A stretch of DNA of 64,000 nt from Deltaproteobacteria bacterium. GTDB taxonomy: Bacteria > Desulfobacterota > DSM-4660 > Desulfatiglandales > Desulfatiglandaceae. Positions 43,139-52,212 of this stretch are shown here, piece after piece; position 1 is the stretch's first letter; each line of letters starts with the position of its first letter. The notes under the pieces are model-generated. The model was not told where the DNA came from. It made no database searches and saw nothing but the letters and a program-made list of their open reading frames with translations. A program made the position numbers and the translations under genes. The stretch covers positions 1 through 64,000 of the forward strand of contig JAFDIS010000008.1 in assembly GCA_019307945.1 (NCBI GenBank). Reading direction: 5' to 3'.

Positions 43139-45510
43139 CAGGTGAGCTCCACCACGGTTATGGCGTCACCGCCGTACCGGGGATCCGCACTAGATACGCG
43201 TCTCACATGGGGAACCCCTTCCAGGTGTGCCCGTATGGCCCCCCGCAACCGGCCCGTGCCGTACCCGTGAATGATCCTGAGGGACCTCTCGCCCTCCACC
43301 AGGGCCTGATCCAGCGTCCGGTCGATGAGGGGCAGGGCGTCGGAGACTCGGTATCCGATGACGTTTACCTCCATGGGCACCCGTTCCCTCATGGTCCAGG
43401 AGATGCCGCCTCCACCTCCGGATCTTTGTGGGGAGGCGCCGGTTTGCGCCGCTTCCAGGTCGGTCAGGGAGGCAGTGACCTTGACATTGCCCACCATTAT
43501 CTCCGCGCGTCCCCGCTCGGGATCAAGGGAATGCACGATCCCCTCGCCACCCAGCTTTTTGAGACGAACCCTGGTGCCCGGCCGCAGCGACAAGGCCCTG
43601 TCGTCACCATACTCGGCGGCTGACCCCCCGAGACGGGCCTTGAGTTTCTCTTGCACCCTGTCCAGAGTCCGTGCCGTCTCGGATTGGGATGATTCTTTTC
43701 GTTTCAGGGCGTTTATCGTCTTTCGCAGCTCCTCACGCGCGTCGGCCAGCAAGGCCTCCCCTCCCGCCTGGAGGCTCTCAAGGAGACGGGCCCGCTCCTC
43801 TTCCTCTTGTATTGCATGCTGCCTGGCGGCCGCTTCGGCCGCCTCGAAACGACGTCGGGCTTCTTCGGCCTCATCTTCCCGACGCGATGCCTCCCGCAGC
43901 CTGCCGTTGAGTTTTTCGATCAAATGATTCAGCCTGACCTCGTCCCGGTCCAGGTATTGGGCCGCCCGCGCCAGAACGCCCTCGGGAAGGCCCACGTTTC
44001 GGGCCACTTCCAATCCGCGGCTCACCCCGGGGGAACCGTACCGCAATTCAAAGGTGGGCCGATTCTCCGCCTCGTCGAAAAAGACCGATGCGTTCACCGC
44101 CCGCTCGTGCAAAATTCCATATGCCTTCAACCGGTTGTAATGGGTGGAGACGGCCACGAAGGCCTCTCTTTCCATCAGTTCATCCAGGACGGCCATCGCC
44201 AGAGCGGCCCCCTCGTCCGGGTCCGTGCCCATGCCCGGCTCGTCGATCAGGACCAGGGTGTGAGGGCCCGCATTCTCCAGGATGTACTTCAGGTGCCCGG
44301 CATGGGCTGAAAAGGTGCTTGCGCCCGCTTCCAGGTCCTGGTCGTCCCCGATTTCAGCCAGAATCCCGTCAAAAACCGGAAGCCTGCTCCCTTCCCGGGC
44401 CGGTATGTGAAGGCCCGCCTGCGTCATGAGTCCCAGAAGACCGATGGTCTTGAGGGTAACGGTCTTGCCGCCCCTGTTGGGTCCCGACACGATGAGCAGC
44501 CGCTTTCCTCCCTCCACGCGCACATCCACCGGGACCACCCGGGTGCATTTCGATTCGCGCCGGACCATGGCCATGGCCACAAGCAGCGGATTTCTGGCTT
44601 CCAGGAGCCTGATTCCTCCACCCGCCCCCAGCAACGGGCTCACACATCCGAACTCCTCGGCAAACCGCGCCCTCGCGCGGAGGGAATCCAGCCGCGCCAT
44701 CAGAAACTGGGAGAAACGCAAATCCGGGATCCGCGATGCCACTTCACGGGTGAGTCCCGCCAGGATCCGAATCACCTCCGCCCGTTCATCCTGTTCGAGC
44801 TCGGCCATCCGGTTGTTGTCCGCGATCACCTCCACCGGCTCGAAGAAACAAGTGGCCCGGGAATTGGAATAGCCATGGACGATTCCCCCGAACCTGGATT
44901 TGAGGTCGGAGCGAAGTGAGACGACATAACGCCCTTCCCTGACCGAGACCACGCTCTGCCGATCCCGCTCCGAGAGTCCGTGGGAGAGACGGAACCCCTC
45001 CAGACGCCGCTCCACTTGTTCCCGGAGGCCCTTCTTCTTCCGCCTGATCCTCCGCAGTTCCGAACTCGCTTCGTCCTTCACCGCCCCCTGGGGGGAAACA
45101 CACCGGAGGATTTCCCGGGCCAGTCCGTCAAGGGCCGGCAATTTCCCGGCGATCCCCGACAGACCCGGGAAAAGGAGTTTCCTCCTGCGAAGCCTTTTCC
45201 GAACATCTTCGGCCGCCTCCACGGTCCGGGCCACGGTGAGGCATTCGCCTCCCTCCAGATACGCCCCCTCCACTTGAGCCCGCTCCAACAAGGGAGAAAG
45301 ATCCTCCACCCCCGAGAAGGAGGCGAATCCTTCCGCCTTGAGCAGGAGTCTCATCTCCGATACCAGATTGAGTTCACTTTCGATGCGGTCTAGGTCATGT
45401 GACGGTTTGAGGGCCAGGCAGAATGCCCTGCCCGGCGGACAGGTCGCATATGTAGACAAAATTTCCAACAGGCGGTGAAAGCCCAGCACCTGATAGGTTT
45501 GCTCAATCAT
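43138..45510 (-). CDS. mutS2: MutS2 family protein
   Basis: MutS2 is a MutS-like ATPase without mismatch-recognition domain; family members suppress recombination or rescue collided ribosomes. The 790-residue protein has Walker A GPNRGGKT (about 338-345), Walker B LVLIDEPGMGTDPDEG, a long coiled coil and a C-terminal Smr domain (VNVIGYRVSDAL, HGYGTGRLRGAI). It overlaps dnaG by one base and follows yqeY by 20 bp. Confidence 0.95.
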   Translation of the reverse strand: MIEQTYQVLGFHRLLEILSTYATCPPGRAFCLALKPSHDLDRIESELNLVSEMRLLLKAEGFASFSGVEDLSPLLERAQVEGAYLEGGECLTVARTVEAAEDVRKRLRRRKLLFPGLSGIAGKLPALDGLAREILRCVSPQGAVKDEASSELRRIRRKKKGLREQVERRLEGFRLSHGLSERDRQSVVSVREGRYVVSLRSDLKSRFGGIVHGYSNSRATCFFEPVEVIADNNRMAELEQDERAEVIRILAGLTREVASRIPDLRFSQFLMARLDSLRARARFAEEFGCVSPLLGAGGGIRLLEARNPLLVAMAMVRRESKCTRVVPVDVRVEGGKRLLIVSGPNRGGKTVTLKTIGLLGLMTQAGLHIPAREGSRLPVFDGILAEIGDDQDLEAGASTFSAHAGHLKYILENAGPHTLVLIDEPGMGTDPDEGAALAMAVLDELMEREAFVAVSTHYNRLKAYGILHERAVNASVFFDEAENRPTFELRYGSPGVSRGLEVARNVGLPEGVLARAAQYLDRDEVRLNHLIEKLNGRLREASRREDEAEEARRRFEAAEAAARQHAIQEEEERARLLESLQAGGEALLADAREELRKTINALKRKESSQSETARTLDRVQEKLKARLGGSAAEYGDDRALSLRPGTRVRLKKLGGEGIVHSLDPERGRAEIMVGNVKVTASLTDLEAAQTGASPQRSGGGGGISWTMRERVPMEVNVIGYRVSDALPLIDRTLDQALVEGERSLRIIHGYGTGRLRGAIRAHLEGVPHVRRVSSADPRYGGDAITVVELT

Positions 45511-45530
45511 GCAGGCTCTTTTTCGGACAC

Positions 45531-45974
45531 CTATCCGAGGAGTTTTCTGGCGATTTCGTTGACCTCTTTTCCCTGCACGCGCCCAGCCATTCGGGCCATG
45601 GCCGCCTTCATGACCTTTCCTAGGTCCTTGGGGCCGCCGGCGGAAAGCTCTGCAATGATCTCTTTGAGTTGCGTCTCAATCTCTTCGGGCGTGAGTTGCT
45701 GGGGCAGGTAACCATACAGAATCCGGATCTCTTCCTCTTCCTTTTCCGCCAGGTCCTCCCGGCCGCCCTTCCTGAACTCCCCGACGGCCTCCCGGCCTTT
45801 CCTTACGAGGGATGAAAGGATCGTCATGGACTCCTCGTCCGAGAGCTCCCCCCGCTTTTCCTTCTCAGCGTTCGTCAAGGAGGTCTTGAGCATTCTCAGG
45901 CATGAGACCCTGACGCCGTCTTTGGCCCTCATGGCGGCCTTGAGGTCGTCTTCGATTTTTTGCTTCAGGGACAT
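45531..45974 (-). CDS. yqeY: GatB/YqeY domain protein
   Basis: The 147-residue helical protein matches YqeY, related to the C-terminal tRNA-binding domain of GatB: MSLKQKIEDDLKAAMRAKD, RVSCLRMLKTSLTNAEK and the end RVQGKEVNEIARKLLG. Its role is unknown, possibly tRNA-linked. I start at 45974 because the family begins there; the frame is open to 46088. It is upstream of mutS2, a frequent neighbour pattern. Confidence 0.93.
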   Translation of the reverse strand: MSLKQKIEDDLKAAMRAKDGVRVSCLRMLKTSLTNAEKEKRGELSDEESMTILSSLVRKGREAVGEFRKGGREDLAEKEEEEIRILYGYLPQQLTPEEIETQLKEIIAELSAGGPKDLGKVMKAAMARMAGRVQGKEVNEIARKLLG

Positions 45975-46084
45975 GGCTAATTTCCAGGGATAAACTTTTA
46001 GTTTACAAGAATTTTTCCTTTTGTCAAGTGAAAAATCTTCTTCGGCGTCACTTCCTTCCTTTTCCCGAGGCATGGCCTCATGTT

Positions 46085-46822
46085 TCAACCTTCAGAACCC
46101 TGACGAGCCGCGCGGATGGCCTCGGCCAGGTCAAGACTGCCATCGTAAAGCGCACGCCCCGTGATCATACCCACGACACCTTCGACCTCCAGCTCCTTGA
46201 CACGCAGGACGTCCGCCAGATCCGATATCCCGCCCGAGGCGATCACGGGAATCTTCACGGCCCGCGCCAACTGCCGGGTTCCTTCCACGTTGGGTCCGGT
46301 GCGCATGCCGTCTCGCTGGATATCCGTGTAGATGACCGCCGCCACCCCCGCCTCTTCGAACCGCTTGGCGAGTTCCACGGGCCCCACCGTGGTCTCCTCG
46401 GTCCATCCCTCCACGGCCACTCGCCCCTTCCGTGCATCAATACCCAGGATCACGCGGCCCGGGTGCCGCTCGCAGGCCTGCGCCACGAATCCGGGGTCCT
46501 TGTGCACGGCGGTCCCCAGGATCGCGTACTGAACCCCCAGTTCCAGATAGGCCTCCAGGGTCTCCATGTCCCTGATGCCTCCCCCGATTTGCACCGGGAT
46601 AGGTGCGGCGGCCGCAATCTTTCGAATCACATCGCGATTCACGGGTCTTCCGCCCACGGCGCCGTCCAGGTCCACCACGTGCAGTCGTTGAGCGCCCTTT
46701 GCATACCACTGCTCCGCCATCCTTTCCGGGGACTCGGAAAAGACCGTCTCCCGGGACATCCGCCCCTGCTCCAAACGAACGCACCGGCCGTCCTTGATGT
46801 CTACGGCGGGAATCACCAGCAC
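46085..46822 (-). CDS. hisA: HisA, ProFAR isomerase
   Basis: HisA opens the ribose ring of ProFAR in the fourth step of histidine synthesis. The 245-residue TIM barrel has the catalytic Asp in VIPAVDIKDGRCVRL (Asp8), the phosphate-binding GGGIRD and a second acid in VIYTDIQRDGMRTGPN. The normal length argues for histidine only rather than the bifunctional PriA. It follows a lipoprotein gene and hisB on the same strand. Other his genes are not in the window. Confidence 0.95.
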   Translation of the reverse strand: MLVIPAVDIKDGRCVRLEQGRMSRETVFSESPERMAEQWYAKGAQRLHVVDLDGAVGGRPVNRDVIRKIAAAAPIPVQIGGGIRDMETLEAYLELGVQYAILGTAVHKDPGFVAQACERHPGRVILGIDARKGRVAVEGWTEETTVGPVELAKRFEEAGVAAVIYTDIQRDGMRTGPNVEGTRQLARAVKIPVIASGGISDLADVLRVKELEVEGVVGMITGRALYDGSLDLAEAIRAARQGSEG

Positions 46823-46825
46823 CGA

Positions 46826-47563
46826 CTATTCCTCCCTCCCCTTATCAGGATCAGGCCCCGGCATGCGGGAGAGGACTCTGCCCAGACCCATCAGGACCAG
46901 TTCCTCGGCGGTCATCCACTTGCCGCCCCCCCGGAAAAAGGTGGAAAAATCCAGGATGTTTTCCGACAGGGATCGCTGGGTCTTGTCATATTTGTCGCGC
47001 CACAGGACCCTGCCGTCCCGGGTCCTCACCAGCAAAAGATCAAAGGCAACGCTGGCGGGCCGGTTCACCGCGTAGTCCGTGCCCGCCCGATCCTTCCATC
47101 GGTAAACGTGGCCCACCAGGATCCCGTCCGCCCGTAGTGCCCTTCCCACCGCCTGGAGCATCTGGCGGCTGTTCAAAGACAGGCCCCGATCCTCTCCCAC
47201 CACAGCGGAAATGACTCCTCTGACCTGGCCCGGGGGTAGCCATACAAAGCCGCCGCGCTGCGTGAGTCGATCCATGAGGGCGCGTGTCATCCGCCGGACC
47301 ACACGTTCGGGAACCGGCTCCGCATGAAAAATTGACCCCGTCAAGGGGTCTCTGACGACTCCCGAGGGTTCCCCCGGGGAAAGGGCCGACCGAAAACCCA
47401 CCACGGCAACGCGTTCCATGTCGCCCGTCGTGATGGCGGCGCCCGGACCTCTCGCTGCCCCCGGCGTACACCCCGCCATGGCCAGGAACAGGGCCGACAG
47501 CACGGCGCCCGCGCCCAGCAGGACCCATTCTTTCCGCTTCGGCTTCAGCATGGGCATTTCCAA
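46826..47563 (-). CDS. putative outer-membrane lipoprotein
   Basis: The 245-residue protein has a lipoprotein signal: positive start (KPKRKEW), hydrophobic stretch and lipobox LAMAGC with Cys at about 32. The mature part (RVAVVGFRSALSPGEP, DGILVGHVYRWKDRAGTDYAV, RVLWRDKYDKTQRSLSEN) resembles the assembly lipoproteins that share an alpha/beta fold with TolB N-domains or LpoB-like regulators. No family is assigned. It is tucked between hisB and hisA, 3 bp before hisA, an unexpected place for an envelope protein. Confidence 0.75.
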   Translation of the reverse strand: MEMPMLKPKRKEWVLLGAGAVLSALFLAMAGCTPGAARGPGAAITTGDMERVAVVGFRSALSPGEPSGVVRDPLTGSIFHAEPVPERVVRRMTRALMDRLTQRGGFVWLPPGQVRGVISAVVGEDRGLSLNSRQMLQAVGRALRADGILVGHVYRWKDRAGTDYAVNRPASVAFDLLLVRTRDGRVLWRDKYDKTQRSLSENILDFSTFFRGGGKWMTAEELVLMGLGRVLSRMPGPDPDKGREE

Positions 47564-47574
47564 GGGCGCGGCAT

Positions 47575-48162
47575 CTACAATACGCCCTTCGTGGACGGGA
47601 CCCCTCTCCGGCGGTCTTCAAGACCCACCGCCCGGTCCAGTGCTCTTGCAAAGGCCTTGAATATGGCCTCGGCCGCGTGATGGGGGTCTTCACCGGTAAT
47701 CAGATCGATGTGAATGGTCATTCCAGCATGGAGGGCAAACGCCCGGAAGAACTCCTTGACCAGGCCCACGTCGAAGGTGCCCGTCCAGCTGTTTCGGAGT
47801 GAGACGCGATACGCCAAAAAGGATCGGTTGGAGATGTCCAGAACCACACGCGCCAGGGCCTCATCCATGGGAATGGCGGCTTCCCCGTAACGTCTGATCC
47901 CTTCCATGGAACCCAGGGCCTTCCGCACGGCCATGCCGAGACATATCCCCAGGTCCTCCACGGTATGGTGGTCGTCGATCTCCGTGTCCCCCCTGGCCGA
48001 GATCTCGAGGTCCACGAACCCGTGACCCGGCAGAAAGGAGAGCATATGGTCCATGAAAGGGATCCCGGTCTCCACCCGGCACTTTCCCGTACCCTCCAGG
48101 CCCAGCCGCACCCGGATCTCCGTCTCCTTGGTCTTGCGTTCCACTTCCGCCTGTCGCGTCAT
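47575..48162 (-). CDS. hisB: imidazoleglycerol-phosphate dehydratase
   Basis: HisB removes water from imidazoleglycerol phosphate in histidine synthesis, using manganese. The 195-residue protein is the single-domain form: GIPFMDHMLSFLPGHG (about 34-49), DDHHTVEDLGI (about 63-73) and GEDPHHAAEAIFKA with the metal-binding histidines. It is the first gene of a hisB-lipoprotein-hisA unit. A weak TTGACA lies near 48265-48270 on the minus strand, without a convincing -10. Confidence 0.96.
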   Translation of the reverse strand: MTRQAEVERKTKETEIRVRLGLEGTGKCRVETGIPFMDHMLSFLPGHGFVDLEISARGDTEIDDHHTVEDLGICLGMAVRKALGSMEGIRRYGEAAIPMDEALARVVLDISNRSFLAYRVSLRNSWTGTFDVGLVKEFFRAFALHAGMTIHIDLITGEDPHHAAEAIFKAFARALDRAVGLEDRRRGVPSTKGVL

Positions 48163-48309
48163 GCCGGCCTTCCCATGTCTTCAAACGGGCACCGGGCCCT
48201 TTGTTTCCGCCCCATGCCGTGGCTTCCCACAGCACATGGCATAAATTTACCATCAAAGGAGAGATGTCAAGAGAATCATTCAATTTAGGGCGGGGCGGAT
48301 CCCTTGCTT

Positions 48310-50034
48310 TTAGCCACCCTTGGCCGAAGCCCTCAACCTTGCCGTCTCCTCGGAGTCCAGTGCGAGGGTCTCGGGGTCCAGGACCACGCCGTAGTCGGCC
48401 CTTGCCGCCTCCAGGCTCACATAGCCTTCACGCACATCCCTTTGCACCGCCTCCGGGTCCCGCTCCATGGGGTCCCCGTAACCACCCCCCCCTGCAGCGT
48501 CCATCACCACTTCGTCACCGGGTTTGAGCAGGGTCAACCCGTAAGGATTTCCCGGCCTCCCGTTGACCAAAAAGCGGGCCCCGGCCCCCGGTCCTCCCCC
48601 GAAAAGACCTTCAGGCGGGTAGCGGTACCTACCCGCCTGGATCCCCAGGTGAATCGGCGGGATCGGAGCGGAATCATCGTCCGGGATCCTGATGACCACC
48701 CGTCTGCCCAGCCCCCCCTTCATCCTCCCCGGACCGCCCGAATCCGTGATCAGTTCCCGCTTTTCCACGATCAGGGGCGTGTCGCTCTCAAAAATTTCCA
48801 CGGGGGTGTTGGCGCCGTTTGCAGGGAAGATGTAGCAGTATTCCCCGTCCCGGTCCCGCCCGGCCCCCATACCTCCCCCCCGGATCCTCACGGAATGGAA
48901 CGGGGTCCCGTCGTGCCTTCGGCCGTACATTACGTTCATGGTGGCAGGCGTGCCTCCGCTCCCCGCAATGACCCGACCGGGCAGGGCTTCGGCCATGGCC
49001 CGGTAGATGATCTCCGTGATGAAGTGTCCGATCTGCATCCGCGCGGCAACTGCGGCAGGAAACTTACAGTTCACCACGCTGCCCTCCGGGGCCTTCATGG
49101 CGATGGGCGCGGCGCAACCGTCGTTGTTGGGGATGTCCGGGTCGAACATGCTCTTCATTGCCATGAAGACGTAGGCATAGGTGAAATTGTAGACCACGTT
49201 CCCTCCCCAGTCCACCTGGTCCGAGGATCCTTCCAGATCCACGGTGATGGAATCCCCCCGCACCTCAACGGCCACCCGGATCACCAGGTCATCCTTGCCC
49301 TCCATCTGTTCGATGATGCCTTGAGCCCTGTAAATACCGTCGGGGACCTCTTGGATGGAAGTGCGCATACTGCGCTCCGTGCGCCCGATGATCTCGTCGG
49401 CCAGTTCATCGAGGCCCTCCATGCCGTAGTCGTCCAGCATCTGCCGGATCTTCTCGGAGCAGACATGGTTGGCCGCGATCTGGGAACGGATGTCGCCGAT
49501 GACCTCCTCGGGGGTACGCACGTTCCAGCGGATCATCTCCATGAGAGCCTCGTTCATGACGCCCCCGTCATAGAGTTTGACGAGTGGGATGAAGAGACCG
49601 TCTTCAAAGACATCATGGTTGTCAGAGGACACACGCCCGCCGATGTCTGCGTGGTGGAACACGCAGGCTGTAAACCCAACGTGCCTTCCCCGGTGGTAGA
49701 TGGGACTCATGACACAGACATCGTTGAGGTGCCCTGCCAGGGCCCAGGGATCGTTGGTGATGAACACGTCGCCCGGCCCGAAGCCTTCGGGGGTCAGATT
49801 TTCCACCATTCGCTTTATCCCCAGGGCCATGGCACCCGACTGCCCGGGCGTGGCGAATGTGCCCTGGGCCAGTTCCCTGCCCTTTCGATCCGTGAACATG
49901 CAGGTGTAGTCGTGGGCGTCCCGAAGGAGGCTCGAAAAGGCGGTCCGCGCAACAGTAGTGTCCGCCTCGTCCACGATGGAGATCAGCCTTCGCCAGAGAA
50001 TCTCTAAGGTGACGGGATCAAACTTGCCGCCCAT
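48310..50034 (-). CDS. HyuB-type hydantoinase/oxoprolinase beta subunit
   Basis: This 574-residue protein is the HyuB half of the ATP-dependent hydantoinase/oxoprolinase/acetone-carboxylase family. The family signature segments are DPVTLEILWRRL, DAHDYTCMFTDRKG, NDPWALAGHLNDV, the metal-binding-like HHADIGG and the glycine-rich GGPGRMKGGLGRR. Together with HyuA it should hydrolyse a cyclic amide or carboxylate a ketone at the cost of ATP. The start at 50034 has GGAGGA upstream and overlaps hyuA by 17 bp. It is the last gene of the long catabolic operon. Confidence 0.9.
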   Translation of the reverse strand: MGGKFDPVTLEILWRRLISIVDEADTTVARTAFSSLLRDAHDYTCMFTDRKGRELAQGTFATPGQSGAMALGIKRMVENLTPEGFGPGDVFITNDPWALAGHLNDVCVMSPIYHRGRHVGFTACVFHHADIGGRVSSDNHDVFEDGLFIPLVKLYDGGVMNEALMEMIRWNVRTPEEVIGDIRSQIAANHVCSEKIRQMLDDYGMEGLDELADEIIGRTERSMRTSIQEVPDGIYRAQGIIEQMEGKDDLVIRVAVEVRGDSITVDLEGSSDQVDWGGNVVYNFTYAYVFMAMKSMFDPDIPNNDGCAAPIAMKAPEGSVVNCKFPAAVAARMQIGHFITEIIYRAMAEALPGRVIAGSGGTPATMNVMYGRRHDGTPFHSVRIRGGGMGAGRDRDGEYCYIFPANGANTPVEIFESDTPLIVEKRELITDSGGPGRMKGGLGRRVVIRIPDDDSAPIPPIHLGIQAGRYRYPPEGLFGGGPGAGARFLVNGRPGNPYGLTLLKPGDEVVMDAAGGGGYGDPMERDPEAVQRDVREGYVSLEAARADYGVVLDPETLALDSEETARLRASAKGG

Positions 50035-52171
50035 CTGCTCCTCCTTTCTCGGCTCGGGCCGAATTTTCAGCGCCAGGCGCATCGCCCATGTCGATCCACA
50101 AGAACCCATATTCGTCAACCCGGACTTCGGCACCCTCCCCCACCACTACGGTGGATTCCCTCTCCTCGACAATGGCGGGCCCTTCGAAGGCGGCACCCGG
50201 AAACAGGCCATAGCGGTCGTAGACCCGGTGGGGCACGAAGTCGCGGGCCGCGCCAGAATAGGCTTGGCGCACCCCCTTTTCCGCGTCCCGCACACGACCC
50301 CCGCTCGCCTTGAGCCTGGGCAGTTTCAGGAGTTTGTGGGGGAGTGTGGCCCGAACCTTGAAGTTGATGAATTCCACGGGCGAATCTGGATAGGTCCTGC
50401 CGTAGAGATTTTCATAGATTGCATCGAAGAGGTCTCTCACCTCTTCCTTGGCCATACCCGTGAGGGGCCCCGGAGGCAGGGGGACATGAGTCTCCGATCC
50501 CTGCCCCACGAAGCGCATATCCACGGACCGCTCGAAAAGAAGCCCGTCCACTGCGCCCGCCTTGCGCAGGGCCGCGGCGCCTTGCGCTTCCAGCTCGCGG
50601 AATATGTTTTCCACTTCCTCCATGTCGGCGGCTGCAAGGCTCTTCTTGTGGCTCCTTACCAGATCGAATGCACGTGGGGCGGTGAAAAAACCCAGGGCCG
50701 AACCCACTCCTGCATTGGGCGGCACAAGCAGTCTGGGGGCCCCCAGCTTCCTGGCCAGACCGTAGGCATGCACCGGACCCGCGCCTCCGAATGCGGCCAC
50801 CGTGACGACTTTGGGGTTTCCGCCTCTTTCAGCGATGTGCGTCTTGGCCGCTGCGGCCATGGTCTCGTTTATCAGGTCATGGATCCCCCACACCGCATCC
50901 ATGAATTCCACGCCGAGAGGTCGGGCGATGCGTTCCAGGATCCCATGTTCGGCCGCCTTGCGATCCAGTTTCATCTCCCCGCCCAGGAAGTAATTCTCGT
51001 CCAGGTAGCCCAGGAGCAGGTCGGCGTCCGTCACGCACGGCTCCGTGCCACCCAGCCCGTAGCATATGGGTCCGGGTGAGGCGCCGGCGCTCTGAGGCCC
51101 CACCTGGAGGGTGCCCATCTTGCTCACCCTGGCGATACTTCCCCCCCCTGCCCCGATCTCCATCAGGTCCACCACCGGCACCTGGATCGTCAGGCCGCTG
51201 CCCTTCATGAAGCGCTGAACTCGTCCCACTTCGAACGTGGGCACCACGCCCGCCTCTCCACCTTGAATAAGGCATGACTTCGCCGTGGTGCCCCCCATGT
51301 CGAAACAGAACATATCGGGGATCTGGAAATGCCTTCCATAGTACTGTCCGGAAATCACGGCGGCGGTGGGTCCCGATTCAATAATCCTCACGGGGAACGT
51401 GGCCGCCGTCTCCACGGAGGTAATGCCCCCGCTGGAGAGCATGATGAAGAGTCTGCCGCCGAATCCCAGGGACCTGAGCCTGTCGGAGAGCCGTTCCAGG
51501 TAACGGCCCGTCAGCGGCTTTACGTAGGCGTTGGTAACCGTTGTACTGGTCCGCTCGTATTCCCGGATCTGGGGCAGGACTTCGTAGGATATGGAAACGG
51601 AAAGACCCGGTGCCTCTTCCCGAATGATCCGCTGCAGGGCCAGCTCATGATCCGGGTTCTCGAAGGAATTGATGAGGCACACGGCGATGGACTCGACGCC
51701 CTCCGCGATCAGGCGACGCACCGTGTTCCTGGCCTGAGCCTCGTCCAGCGGCCGGAGTACCTTGCCGTCGCTCCGGATGCGCTCGTCAACCTCCAGGCGA
51801 AGCCGCCTGGGCACCAGTGGTTCGGGAAATTCGGCAAAGATGTCGTAAGGTGCATAGCGGATCTCCCGCCCCAGCTCCAGCACGTCCCGAAAGCCGCGGG
51901 TGGTGATGAGCCCCGTCTTGGCACCCTTTCTCTCGATGATGGCGTTGATCACCAGCGTGGTTCCGTGAATCACCTCGTCCATTCCCGCCGCGGCCCCTGC
52001 AACGGCCTTTCCAAGTTCACGGATACCCTGCTCCACGGCGTCAGACGGATCTTTTGGGGTGGTGAGGCACTTATGGATCCGCACCTGCCCCGTCTCGTCG
52101 TCGAGCAGGACGAAGTCCGTGAAGGTCCCTCCTATGTCGCAACCCAACCGATAGCGTCTTTCCGCAGGCAC
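50018..52171 (-). CDS. HyuA-type hydantoinase/oxoprolinase alpha subunit
   Basis: HyuA (717 residues) is the actin-like ATPase half of the pair: phosphate-binding CDIGGTFTDFVLLDDE (10-25), HGTTLVINAIIERKG, FDMGGTTAKSCLI and AAFGGAGPVHAYGLA. Family members act on hydantoins, 5-oxoproline or N-methylhydantoin, or carboxylate acetone or acetophenone. The absence of a gamma subunit gene argues for the hydrolase type over acetone carboxylase. The start is GTG at 52171. It follows the molybdenum subunit gene by 41 bp. Confidence 0.92.
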   Translation of the reverse strand: MPAERRYRLGCDIGGTFTDFVLLDDETGQVRIHKCLTTPKDPSDAVEQGIRELGKAVAGAAAGMDEVIHGTTLVINAIIERKGAKTGLITTRGFRDVLELGREIRYAPYDIFAEFPEPLVPRRLRLEVDERIRSDGKVLRPLDEAQARNTVRRLIAEGVESIAVCLINSFENPDHELALQRIIREEAPGLSVSISYEVLPQIREYERTSTTVTNAYVKPLTGRYLERLSDRLRSLGFGGRLFIMLSSGGITSVETAATFPVRIIESGPTAAVISGQYYGRHFQIPDMFCFDMGGTTAKSCLIQGGEAGVVPTFEVGRVQRFMKGSGLTIQVPVVDLMEIGAGGGSIARVSKMGTLQVGPQSAGASPGPICYGLGGTEPCVTDADLLLGYLDENYFLGGEMKLDRKAAEHGILERIARPLGVEFMDAVWGIHDLINETMAAAAKTHIAERGGNPKVVTVAAFGGAGPVHAYGLARKLGAPRLLVPPNAGVGSALGFFTAPRAFDLVRSHKKSLAAADMEEVENIFRELEAQGAAALRKAGAVDGLLFERSVDMRFVGQGSETHVPLPPGPLTGMAKEEVRDLFDAIYENLYGRTYPDSPVEFINFKVRATLPHKLLKLPRLKASGGRVRDAEKGVRQAYSGAARDFVPHRVYDRYGLFPGAAFEGPAIVEERESTVVVGEGAEVRVDEYGFLWIDMGDAPGAENSARAEKGGADGRQV

Positions 52172-52212
52172 GCCCTAACCCTCCCTTTTCGGCCCCTTCG
52201 GCGGACCCCTGC

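Noticed and set aside
48243-48270. Promoter of hisB (TTGACA at 48265-48270, minus strand)
   Set aside because: The -35 is perfect but no -10 box fits at 16-18 bp; kept only as a remark under hisB.
48304-50007. 567-residue plus-strand open frame
   Set aside because: Antisense to hyuB, His/Pro-rich as expected for a reverse-strand shadow in G+C-rich DNA.
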